This document shows positions 1 to 6,436 of a DNA stretch of 15,867 nucleotides, one piece after another (position 1 is the stretch's first letter; the number at the start of each line of letters is the position of its first letter). The stretch lies in assembly GCA_002339745.1 (NCBI GenBank), contig DDKP01000070.1, positions 1-15,867 on the forward strand. The letters run 5' to 3'. The position numbers and the translations under genes were made by a program. This DNA comes from Firmicutes bacterium UBA2595. Lineage in GTDB: Bacteria > Bacillota > Thermincolia > Thermincolales > UBA2595. The notes beneath the pieces were generated by a model. It was not told where the DNA came from. It ran no database searches and saw nothing but the letters and a program-made list of their open reading frames with translations.

Positions 1-219
1 ACTCCACTGGCAACTGCTTCCGCCTGACGGCGGATCGCAGGCCAGCGGACGTCAGTTTCGCTCTCCGCAACACACCTGCCTCTCAAACATACAGCTGATT
101 TCAGTCCGCCCTTTCGGAAAGCGCCCATCCCGTTTCTCAATACTTCAAGGGTTTGTCAACAAGCTCTTATGGGGCACTTCCCTTCTGATTGATTTTGAGA
201 GGCTGTCTTTTGAAACGGC
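1..219. other. Non-coding or unrecognised edge region downstream of the aminomutase
   Basis: No gene could be recognised here. The plus strand is open from base 2 through the stop at 220-222, but the translation is rich in Ser, Arg and Pro and resembles no family I know. The minus strand is open from an ATG at about base 128 to the window edge, roughly 42 codons, without a good ribosome site. Two short inverted repeats are visible: CCGCC/GGCGG near 20-34 and a CTTTC/GAAAG hairpin near 109-122. No clear poly-T terminator for the aminomutase transcript was seen. The stretch may be the edge of a neighbouring element or simply intergenic. Confidence 0.3.
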
Positions 220-2076
220 TTAGAAATAGTACCATATACTCCTGTATTCGGCGGGGTCTTCTCCCCTCCTGGACATTTCGGCGAGAAAATCAAGAATAGG
301 CACATCTTCGTGAAGGTAAGGCGCGGTATCCGCAAAACTGTGATCCCACGGGTAAAACTCGTAAATCCTCGCTCCGTTCGGTAAAACCATCACCACTTCA
401 TGGTCATGCCCGGCCCTTAAGTAACTCTTGCCAAGCCTTGGTATGTTAAAGACAGCCTCGTCGGTCCTGTCAAGCCCTGGAGTCAAACGGGCTTCCTCTA
501 CCTGTTCCTGAATGAGCCTGGCTATCGGAACCCTGTAAGCCCGCGTCTCCTTCTTGCCCTTAGCATTAAAGGTGTAATAGGGGTCTACCCCAATACTGCG
601 CAAGGCCATCCTGAGGCTGACCATTTCAAATCTCCGGGAATTCTCCATTGTGTATACTGTCTGGTTGTACACAGGTATTCCCCGGACTCGCAGCTTTTGA
701 ACAGCCTCCATACTTTCCGGCGTCACTTCGTATGGATGCTCAAAATGCGTCATGACACATAATTCCCGCTCACCCGGGTCTGTATAACTGGCCAGGATGT
801 CGGCATAGTCTTCGGTAATCCTCATCGGCAGAACCACTGGGACTCTGGTTCCAATCCTGATACGCCTGATGTGCTTCATTTTGGCCAGCCTGCCCAGGAT
901 TCTGTTGGTCATTTCATCACTTATTATGCCGGGATCCCCACCGGTAACCAGCACTTCACTGATACTTTCGTTGTTTTCAAACCAGTCTAACGCCGTTTGC
1001 AGTTTGCTTTTCGGCGCCTCGGCCTCTTCAGCGAGAACATCTGTAATTTCCCAGTTTCGCTGGCAGTATACGCATATCTGGGCACAAGTATTATATGGTT
1101 TAAAAATAGCAACCATCGGGTAACGTCTTGTAACCAGGTCTACGCAAGAGGTATCTTTTTCGCCCATGTAATCCAGATCGTGGCCCAGTTCTTTGCTTAA
1201 TATGACATTTTCAACGTAATCCAGGGGCGGGATAACCTGAGCCCTTACCGCATGGTCCATTTTCCTGTCCGGATGAAAATCCATCAGTGACAGGTAGTAT
1301 GGTGTTATGCCAAAAGGAAGCCCGTTGGAAACCGCCCTTTCGATGGCAATTTTCTCGCGCGGTGTTAACTGGATGATTTTCATAATAAGATCCGGATCCT
1401 TTATAATGTTCCGGCAGTGCCACGACCAATTGGACCAATCCTCGCGGGTGGCGCCTAAAATGCCCATGATTCTTTCGCGGTTCGCTTTTCTCTTGGAAAC
1501 GATATCTTCATCCAATCCGCTGACATAACAGCTGGTCCTGTCGTAAATACTGACGGCAACTGCATTTAAAGTTTGGGATCTCATCCGGGCTGATGACTTG
1601 GATTCGACTCTCTCCGGATGTTCCGCGGAAACTACTCTGTCTGCCAGTCCGGTATTGCCTTTCATTCCGATAAATAACTGCCGCAGCTCCTCAATAAATC
1701 CGAGAGAGACATCAATGTGCTGGCGCTGGGCCAATTTTATCAAAATTTCCAGAACACTGTGGCCTGTAATCTCTTCGCTCCTCCTGGCAAAGATGTTTTT
1801 TAAGACGTGAATACACTTACGGGCAATATTCCGGTCCACCATGTTTACATAAACATGGGTATTTAGGGTTTTACGTTCGTAGTCTGCCAAGTAGTTGAAG
1901 ATTCTTTTACGGGTCGCTTCAATATCAACATGCTGTACAACCAGTTGATGAAAAACAGGGTTCTCCGTCCAGAATTGGTCCAACAGTTTATTGAATGCTT
2001 CCTGTTGGTAAGTATGGCTCTTTACACGGTTTAAATCAAGTATACTCCCTTTGGCCAACTTGTTGATAAACTCCAT
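220..2076 (-). CDS. eam: KamA-family radical SAM, PLP-dependent aminomutase; probable glutamate 2,3-aminomutase
   Basis: Moves an amino group from C2 to C3 of an amino acid using a [4Fe-4S] cluster, S-adenosylmethionine and PLP, in the cytoplasm. The core starts near residue 214 and matches lysine 2,3-aminomutase (LAM). It has the radical SAM cysteines C331, C335 and C338 (CAQICVYC), the VTGGDP motif near 377-382, the IGTRVPVVLP strand near 408-417, and a PLP lysine at K550 (PRLGKS). The two LAM residues that bind the lysine side chain (Asp293, Asp330 in Clostridium subterminale) align with K506 (PYYTFNAK) and N544 (AVFNIP). Lys and Asn at these sites are what is known for Clostridium difficile glutamate 2,3-aminomutase, so L-glutamate to beta-glutamate is the best inference. 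Residues 1-213 are a mostly helical extension absent from classical 416-residue LAM. The ATG follows AAGGAGGGG at about six bases. Transcription starts from the promoter at 2351-2379 and passes through a c-di-AMP riboswitch. Specificity is inferred, family is certain. Confidence 0.85.
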   Translation of the reverse strand: MEFINKLAKGSILDLNRVKSHTYQQEAFNKLLDQFWTENPVFHQLVVQHVDIEATRKRIFNYLADYERKTLNTHVYVNMVDRNIARKCIHVLKNIFARRSEEITGHSVLEILIKLAQRQHIDVSLGFIEELRQLFIGMKGNTGLADRVVSAEHPERVESKSSARMRSQTLNAVAVSIYDRTSCYVSGLDEDIVSKRKANRERIMGILGATREDWSNWSWHCRNIIKDPDLIMKIIQLTPREKIAIERAVSNGLPFGITPYYLSLMDFHPDRKMDHAVRAQVIPPLDYVENVILSKELGHDLDYMGEKDTSCVDLVTRRYPMVAIFKPYNTCAQICVYCQRNWEITDVLAEEAEAPKSKLQTALDWFENNESISEVLVTGGDPGIISDEMTNRILGRLAKMKHIRRIRIGTRVPVVLPMRITEDYADILASYTDPGERELCVMTHFEHPYEVTPESMEAVQKLRVRGIPVYNQTVYTMENSRRFEMVSLRMALRSIGVDPYYTFNAKGKKETRAYRVPIARLIQEQVEEARLTPGLDRTDEAVFNIPRLGKSYLRAGHDHEVVMVLPNGARIYEFYPWDHSFADTAPYLHEDVPILDFLAEMSRRGEDPAEYRSIWYYF

Positions 2077-2137
2077 TTAAACCCCTCCTTATTTTGTAAT
2101 AGAGCCTCCCGGCAACCCGAAAAAAAGGAAAAAAAAT

Positions 2138-2175
2138 CTCAGGTAGAGGATGCCTGAGTTAGAATGGAAACTCAG
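2138..2175 (-). terminator. Riboswitch expression platform: terminator with competing antiterminator
   Basis: On the minus strand CTCAGG (2158-2153) pairs with CCTGAG (2143-2138) across a 9-base loop, followed by A and eight T, then CC and a second run of T: an intrinsic terminator about 60 bases before the aminomutase ATG. An overlapping alternative hairpin pairs CTGAGTT (2175-2169) with AACTCAG (2160-2154) and can extend by two G-C pairs across a bulge. The two structures share CTCAG and cannot coexist, the usual arrangement of a transcriptional riboswitch. The 6-bp terminator stem is modest, so the strength of termination is uncertain. Confidence 0.75.
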
Positions 2176-2194
2176 CGCTGCCCTTAGACATAAG

Positions 2195-2325
2195 GGCAAC
2201 CCTCTCGCCACGCTTACGAAGTTAGCTGACGGATTCGGAAGGAAGAGTCTCCCTACCCACAAGTGTGAGATTCACCCCAAAGGTTGGTTCCCCCGTTTCT
2301 TGGTTACCAAGAATTCAGCGTATTT
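2195..2325 (-). ncRNA. Cyclic di-AMP riboswitch aptamer (ydaO/yuaA class)
   Basis: Read on the minus strand, this leader carries the hallmark conserved blocks of the ydaO/yuaA motif in order: CGCTGAATTC, a short GGTAACC loop element, CGGGGGAACCA, TTGGGGTGAATC, GGTAGGGAGACTCTTCC, TTCCGAATCCGTCAGCTAAC, then CTTCGTAAGCG and GAGAGGG. The outer stem is ACGCT (2321-2317) with AGCGT (2214-2210). A further perfect hairpin, GCCCTTA/TAAGGGC at 2197-2180, follows the aptamer. The class binds c-di-AMP and in characterised cases turns expression off, usually of genes for cell-wall remodelling, potassium transport or osmolytes. It lies between a strong promoter and the aminomutase, so it almost certainly controls that gene. 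Identification rests on recalled consensus blocks, not on a covariance search. Confidence 0.93.
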
Positions 2326-2350
2326 CCATATGTATTTTTTTCATTACTTA

Positions 2351-2379
2351 ATTATATCATCATCAGAGTATACAGTCAA
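2351..2379 (-). promoter_or_regulatory. Sigma-A promoter of the riboswitch-aminomutase transcript
   Basis: TTGACT (2379-2374) and a perfect TATAAT (2356-2351) are separated by exactly 17 bases. The predicted start near 2344 lies about 25 bases before the aptamer P1 stem. The aminomutase therefore has its own transcript rather than depending on read-through from trmL. Confidence 0.85.
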
Positions 2380-2407
2380 ATTCCGTTCGGCCGGAAAGAC
2401 ATAAAAC

Positions 2408-2436
2408 AACTCCACACGGTCGAAATGCCGGAGTTT
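2408..2436 (-). terminator. Weak possible terminator after trmL
   Basis: On the minus strand CTCC and GGAG pair with CA/TG extending the stem, followed by TTGTTTTAT. The stem is short and interrupted. It sits between the trmL stop and the next promoter, where a terminator would be expected, but the structure alone is not convincing. Confidence 0.3.
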
Positions 2437-2447
2437 CCGGACAGTAA

Positions 2448-2906
2448 TTATTTTCCACCTGGGAAACCAAGCTGCCGCAAAGCTTCGTAAAGAACTATCG
2501 CCACTGCATTGGAAAGGTTAAGAGAACGGGCATTGTTAGCCATCGGGATGCGTATACAACAGTCCGGGTTCGCATCCAACAGTTCCTGCGGTAAACCAGC
2601 TGTTTCTTTGCCAAAAACCAGGAAATCGTCAGGTTTGTACCGGACTTCTGAATAAAGCTTCCGGCCTTTTGTGGTGACGTAAAAAAACCTGGAGTATTCA
2701 TACTGAGAAGACAGGTCCTGGAAACTGTCGTGATAACAGATTTCTACCATATGCCAGTAGTCTAGCCCGGCCCTTTTCAGAAACCGGTCCTCAACCGAAA
2801 AACCCAGCGGTTTTACAAGATGCAGAACACTGCCCGTTACCGCGCAGGTACGGGCAATATTCCCCGTATTATATGGAATTTCCGGTTCGACAAGCACAAT
2901 ATTCAT
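2448..2906 (-). CDS. trmL: tRNA (cytidine/uridine-34-2'-O-)-methyltransferase TrmL
   Basis: SPOUT-family enzyme that methylates the 2'-OH of the wobble nucleotide in tRNA-Leu using S-adenosylmethionine. At 152 residues it is of normal length for TrmL. All three SPOUT signature regions are visible: the opening MNIVLVEPEIPYNTGNIART, the VFGKETAGLP loop at about 97-106, and the SAM-binding trefoil knot IPMANNARSLNLSNAV at about 120-135. The start is set at the ATG at 2906 because the family begins MNIVLV. A TTG at 2942 in the same frame would add 12 unconserved residues; an AAGGTGG sequence lies about 13 bases upstream of the ATG, a rather long spacing. The gene lies 32 bases after the small membrane protein and is probably co-transcribed with it. 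Confidence 0.95.
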   Translation of the reverse strand: MNIVLVEPEIPYNTGNIARTCAVTGSVLHLVKPLGFSVEDRFLKRAGLDYWHMVEICYHDSFQDLSSQYEYSRFFYVTTKGRKLYSEVRYKPDDFLVFGKETAGLPQELLDANPDCCIRIPMANNARSLNLSNAVAIVLYEALRQLGFPGGK

Positions 2907-2938
2907 TACCGCTTGGCCCACCTTGCTGAAAATTGCTA

Positions 2939-3202
2939 TCAAACGTGATTTTCGGTTTTTTCGCCACCATTCTCCGGTGACTTCATGGCACCCGGGTTGT
3001 CCTGTGTACGCAGAAAACGGTAAACTGACGCGTAGAGGAAGACCGAACCGGCAATAATCAAAACCACCGACGTTAGATCCAGTACCCTGAAGTTTGTACC
3101 GAAGGCTTCTATCACTACAGGGCCCTGGAAACGGTTGGGAATCAGCAAAAGAGACAAACTGAAGAGGTGAAACAAAAAAGTTAAAATAAATCTCTCCTGC
3201 AT
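2939..3202 (-). CDS. Small two-helix membrane protein, function unknown
   Basis: An 87-residue protein with two hydrophobic segments, about residues 5-22 (LTFLFHLFSLSLLLI) and 42-62 (LTSVVLIIAGSVFLYASVYRF), joined by a short polar loop, and a charged, Pro/Gly/Glu-rich cytoplasmic-type tail of about 22 residues. I do not recognise the family. The ATG is preceded by GGTAGGTGGG at suitable spacing, and the stop is 32 bases upstream of the trmL start, indicating an operon. Upstream is the A/T-rich non-coding gap. The coding call rests on the membrane pattern and ribosome site. Confidence 0.6.
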   Translation of the reverse strand: MQERFILTFLFHLFSLSLLLIPNRFQGPVVIEAFGTNFRVLDLTSVVLIIAGSVFLYASVYRFLRTQDNPGAMKSPENGGEKTENHV

Positions 3203-3545
3203 ACAGTACCCACCTACCCTAAAACTAACCGTTGTCCAAAGTACCTGCTATAAAGGGTTCTATAATTTTTTTGAAAATTCCTTCTTTTTTATCAAGACGA
3301 ATTGCATAATTTTTCACAATCTGTTTAACTTTATTACGAAATTCAAAGACAGCAACAAAGGCTGTTTACAAACAAGTATGGTTTACCGCCTGGAGTTAAC
3401 CAGTTCTCGCCACCATATGTTCTTAACAGCCTTTAGAACTTAGTAGAAAAACTTCACACTTCATTGTTCAGACAGTTCGGACAAACCGGAGAATAATAAC
3501 ACAACGTTCGCCTACCGGATAATTACTTCCCCTATGTGGTAATTA
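3203..3545. other. Non-coding gap of about 340 bp with inverted repeats
   Basis: No convincing open frame exists here. The stretch is more A/T-rich than its neighbours. It holds a large imperfect hairpin (3357-3434, listed separately) and a smaller imperfect hairpin at 3464-3484 (TTGTTC pairing with GGACAA, with one mismatch and two G-U pairs). A near-direct repeat of TAATTACT also occurs at about 3519 and 3539, just at the stop codon of the DUF47 gene. I found no poly-T terminator for that gene and no strong promoter for the small membrane protein. Confidence 0.6.
3357..3434. repeat. 78-bp imperfect inverted repeat (structured RNA or MITE-like element)
   Basis: Outer arms AAAGGCTGTT (3357-3366) and AACAGCCTTT (3425-3434) are perfectly complementary over 10 bp. 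A second nested pair is TATGGT (3377-3382) with ACCATA (3412-3417), and an innermost CTGG (3390-3393) pairs with CCAG (3400-3403) around AGTTAA. The three nested helices separated by internal loops form one long stem on either strand. No T-run follows on either side, so it is not a normal terminator. It matches no RNA family that I recognise. Confidence 0.6.
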
Positions 3546-4169
3546 CTATTCCTCTTTGAAAGCCAGCGCGATGGTCTTGATATACCAGATGATATCCTTC
3601 AGGGAATCCAGGATCAAAAGATAAACTAATGAGGACTTGGGCAGGCAAATTCCCCTGATTAACCGGTCCTGGTGCTCTTCGGCATATTTGCGTGCCACTT
3701 CTTCGTAATTTTCTGCTCTCTGGATAATATGGCTGATCAAGACCGGATTTTGCGTCAGGATAAGGTCGTGAACATGTTTCAGGCCATCAATGGCTGTTGA
3801 GAAAAAGTCCTTCAACTCCAGCATCGCTTTGTCACTGAAGAGGACTCCTTCATCCGCCTTGGTGCGAATGCTGCCGATAATTTTATCGAGGCTGTACTTG
3901 ATCTTTTTTAACTCGCTGCATACCTCCACTATTGTGGACGAATCCAGGGATTCTTCCATATCCTTGGCGGACAGCGCCAGTTGAGTCAACTGCTTCGCCC
4001 CGGTCTCAATGCTGGCCCCGATTTTTTCGGCTTCGTCCAAGCTTTTCCGGCTGTGCCTCATCAACCCGTCAAAAGCTTTTACTGCCATATCTTCGGCATT
4101 ATGCGAAATTTGGTCAAGAATCTTACAAATATCGCCGAATTCGTCGTGTCTGCAAACAAATTTTGCCAT
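3546..4169 (-). CDS. PhoU-like DUF47 family protein
   Basis: A 207-residue, almost entirely helical cytoplasmic protein. The N-terminal stretch (HDEFGDICKILDQISHNAED) and the long amphipathic helices around residues 50-170 resemble the DUF47/PhoU-like regulators that often accompany phosphate transporters. The assignment is from fold-like pattern, not a decisive motif. No phosphate transporter gene is adjacent; the divergent neighbour is aconitase. The start is placed at the ATG at 4169 because GGTGGGAGGG sits directly upstream; a longer frame to 4247 would read through the promoter region. It is driven by an extended -10 promoter at 4206-4214. Confidence 0.7.
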   Translation of the reverse strand: MAKFVCRHDEFGDICKILDQISHNAEDMAVKAFDGLMRHSRKSLDEAEKIGASIETGAKQLTQLALSAKDMEESLDSSTIVEVCSELKKIKYSLDKIIGSIRTKADEGVLFSDKAMLELKDFFSTAIDGLKHVHDLILTQNPVLISHIIQRAENYEEVARKYAEEHQDRLIRGICLPKSSLVYLLILDSLKDIIWYIKTIALAFKEE

Positions 4170-4205
4170 ATTATCACCCTCCCACCTGATATGTTTACTG
4201 ATTTT

Positions 4206-4214
4206 ATTATAACA
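4206..4214 (-). promoter_or_regulatory. Extended -10 promoter for the DUF47 gene
   Basis: The minus strand reads TGTTATAAT: a TG dinucleotide, one base, then a perfect TATAAT (4211-4206). No good -35 hexamer lies at 16-18 bases upstream, which fits an extended -10 promoter. The -10 box is about 36 bases upstream of the chosen ATG at 4169. Confidence 0.65.
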
Positions 4215-4308
4215 GAAATAATAGTTGGCACCATAAATTTTTCGCAAAATGATTATTTTAAATACTCAACGGGTTTTAACCTGACCCAGCGGTCTCATCG
4301 GCTATTCG

Positions 4309-4337
4309 TTGACACCCAACCGGATTTCTGATACATT
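4309..4337 (+). promoter_or_regulatory. Promoter of the aconitase gene
   Basis: A perfect TTGACA (4309-4314) is followed after 17 bases by TACATT (4332-4337), with TGA just before it giving an extended -10 character. The predicted start near 4344 leaves a leader of about 30 bases with the ribosome site AAGGAGGT at 4357-4364. Confidence 0.7.
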
Positions 4338-4372
4338 ATTTAGGAGGTTACGAGACAAGGAGGTACTAAAGG

Positions 4373-6298
4373 TTGGCACAAAATATTGTACAGAAAATCA
4401 TCGAAAGCCATTTGATTTCGGGAGAAGCCCTCAGTGGAAAGGAAATTTCTATCAGGATTGACCAGACCCTCACCCAGGACGCAACAGGCACCATGGCCTA
4501 CCTTCAGTTTGAAGCAATGGGAGTTCCCCGGGTTAAGACCAGGCTTTCGGTGAGTTACGTAGACCACAACACCCTGCAAACCGGGTTTGAAAATGCCGAT
4601 GACCATCTGTTCCTGCAAAGCATTGCAGCCAAATACGGAATTTACTATTCCAAGCCCGGTAACGGCATCTGTCACCAGGTTCACCTTGAACGTTTCGGTA
4701 TACCGGGCATGACCCTGCTCGGTTCAGACAGCCATACTCCCACTGCCGGCGGCCTGGGTATGCTGGCTATAGGCGCCGGGGGCCTTGACGTGGCTGTCGC
4801 CATGGGCGGCGGGGCTTTTTACCTGAATATGCCCAGAGTGACAAATGTCAGGCTGAGCGGAAGGTTAAAACCCTGGGTCTCCGCCAAAGACGTGATCCTG
4901 GAACTTCTCCGTATTATGAGCGTAAAAGGCGGAGTGGGAAAAATCATAGAATATTCCGGTGAAGGCGTGAAAACGCTTAGCGTACCGGAAAGGGCAACCA
5001 TTACCAACATGGGGGCCGAACTTGGCGCCACCACTTCTATCTTTCCCAGTGATGAGATCACCCTGGCCTTCATGAAGGCACAGAAAAGAGAAAAAGACTG
5101 GGTTGAGATTGCAGCAGACCCAGGCGCTGTTTACGATGAAGTCATTGAAATTAACCTGTCTGAATTGGAACCGATGGCTGCCCGGCCTCATAGCCCTGAT
5201 AATGTGGCCAAGGTCTGGGAAATAGGACCGGTCCCTGTACATCAGGTTATAATCGGGAGTTGTACCAACTCCTCGTATACGGATTTGATGAGGGTAGCCA
5301 GGATACTGAGAGGAAAAAAAGTCTACCCGTCCTTAAGCCTCAGTATAGCTCCAGGTTCCCGCCAGGTATTTGAAATGCTGGCCCGCAACGGCGCCCTGGC
5401 AGATATAATCTCCGCTGGAGCCAGAATTTTGGAAACTGCCTGCGGGCCCTGTATCGGGATGGGCCAGTCACCGGCCTCCGGAGCAGTAACTGTTCGTACC
5501 TTCAACCGCAACTTTGAAGGGCGCAGCGGCACAGCGGACGCCAAGGTTTTCCTGGCCAGTCCGGAAGTGGCAGCGGCAACTGCACTGAAAGGAGTCCTTA
5601 CCGACCCCAGGGAACTCGGTGACGCAGTACACATACCAATGCCTGATGAATTCCTCATTGACGACAGTATGATCATTCCCCCGGCGCAAGACCCCTCCAC
5701 AGTAGAAATATTAAGAGGTCCCAATATTAAACCACTGCCGGTTAACCAAAAACTTCCGGAAACTATCCGGGGTGAAGCTCTCCTGAAGCTGGGCGACAAC
5801 ATCACAACTGATCACATAATGCCTGCCGGGGCTAAAATTCTCCCCCTCAGGTCAAATATCCCGGCAATTTCCCAGTACGTGTTTTCGGGCATTGACCCTT
5901 CATTCGCAGCCCGCGCCAAAGAAGCCGGCGGAGGCTTTGTCATCGGGGCCCACAATTACGGCCAGGGATCCAGTCGGGAACACGCGGCCCTTGCCCCTAT
6001 GTACCTGGGTATAAAGGCCGTGATCGCCAAATCCTTTGCCCGAATTCACCGGGCCAACCTGGTTAACTTCGGAATCCTTCCCTTGACCTTTTCCGATGAA
6101 CAGGATTATGACTCGGTAGCCGCAGGAGAACTTCTGGAAATCAATACTTCCGGCCTGGATCGGGAAAACGAACTGACTGTGAAAAATGTTTCCAAAGGAA
6201 CCGAGTTCAAAGTCCGCCACGGTCTTACCCACCGACAGGTTGAAATCATCAAGGCCGGCGGGCTGCTGAACTACACAAAACAAGTGACTAGTGAATAG
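4373..6298 (+). CDS. acn: Aconitate hydratase (Aquifex-type, 641 residues)
   Basis: Interconverts citrate and isocitrate through cis-aconitate with a [4Fe-4S] cluster, supplying 2-oxoglutarate and hence glutamate. The cluster ligands are C297 (GSCTNSSYTD) and C357 and C360 (ACGPCIGMG). Other family motifs are GSDSHTPTAGGLG at about 117-129, the substrate region FNRNFEGRSG at about 377-386, the swivel-domain start LGDNITTDHIMPAG near 477-490, and GQGSSREHAALAP near 570. The domain order 1-3 then swivel is that of aconitase, and 641 residues is close to the shorter Aquifex/clostridial form rather than the roughly 900-residue AcnA. The start is TTG at 4373, chosen because AAGGAGGT lies eight bases upstream and the reading begins MAQNIVQKII. 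No partner TCA genes are adjacent, and it has its own promoter. Confidence 0.95.
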   Translation: MAQNIVQKIIESHLISGEALSGKEISIRIDQTLTQDATGTMAYLQFEAMGVPRVKTRLSVSYVDHNTLQTGFENADDHLFLQSIAAKYGIYYSKPGNGICHQVHLERFGIPGMTLLGSDSHTPTAGGLGMLAIGAGGLDVAVAMGGGAFYLNMPRVTNVRLSGRLKPWVSAKDVILELLRIMSVKGGVGKIIEYSGEGVKTLSVPERATITNMGAELGATTSIFPSDEITLAFMKAQKREKDWVEIAADPGAVYDEVIEINLSELEPMAARPHSPDNVAKVWEIGPVPVHQVIIGSCTNSSYTDLMRVARILRGKKVYPSLSLSIAPGSRQVFEMLARNGALADIISAGARILETACGPCIGMGQSPASGAVTVRTFNRNFEGRSGTADAKVFLASPEVAAATALKGVLTDPRELGDAVHIPMPDEFLIDDSMIIPPAQDPSTVEILRGPNIKPLPVNQKLPETIRGEALLKLGDNITTDHIMPAGAKILPLRSNIPAISQYVFSGIDPSFAARAKEAGGGFVIGAHNYGQGSSREHAALAPMYLGIKAVIAKSFARIHRANLVNFGILPLTFSDEQDYDSVAAGELLEINTSGLDRENELTVKNVSKGTEFKVRHGLTHRQVEIIKAGGLLNYTKQVTSE

Positions 6299-6379
6299 TC
6301 CACCCATACCCCGTGTTATTCGACCATTTACCCCCTCTTTTCGCCCGAAACCCACAAAATTCTTGTGCTCTCTTTATTA
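6299..6379 (+). other. Intergenic space with weak hairpin after aconitase
   Basis: CACAA (6356-6360) and TTGTG (6363-6367 region) form a 5-bp hairpin followed by CTCTCTTTATTATT. This is at best a weak terminator. The rest is C/T-rich without recognisable signals. Confidence 0.25.
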
Positions 6380-6409
6380 TTGTTGTAGTATATTTAAGAT
6401 GGCTATACT
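6380..6409 (+). promoter_or_regulatory. Promoter of the CBS/DUF294 gene
   Basis: TTGTTG (6380-6385) is followed after 18 bases by TATACT (6404-6409), five of six matches to the -10 consensus. The start codon is about 28 bases downstream of the -10 box, with GGGGGTGGA between as ribosome site. Confidence 0.6.
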
Positions 6410-6436
6410 TATTGACACCTTGGGGGTGGACTCTCT

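Noticed and set aside
1..128. Partial minus-strand protein at the window edge
   Set aside because: The frame is open for about 42 codons but has no proper ribosome site and no recognisable motif; recorded only as an edge region.
220..2076. Naming the aminomutase lysine 2,3-aminomutase (kamA/ablA)
   Set aside because: Both Asp residues that bind the lysine side chain are replaced by Lys and Asn, which fits glutamate instead.
2150..2404. Plus-strand open frame of 84 codons over the riboswitch
   Set aside because: It is the antisense of a highly conserved aptamer and terminator, has no ribosome site, and its translation resembles no protein.
2907..2942. Longer TrmL starting at a TTG at 2942
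   Set aside because: The extra 12 residues are not part of the family, whose members begin at the MNIVLVEPEIP segment.
3357..3434. Treating the long hairpin as a rho-independent terminator
   Set aside because: Neither strand has a T-run after the outer arm, and the internal loops are unlike a terminator stem.
5323..5805. Minus-strand open frame of 160 codons inside aconitase
   Set aside because: It lies opposite conserved aconitase domains including the cluster cysteines, and its Ser/Ala-rich translation is typical of a shadow frame.
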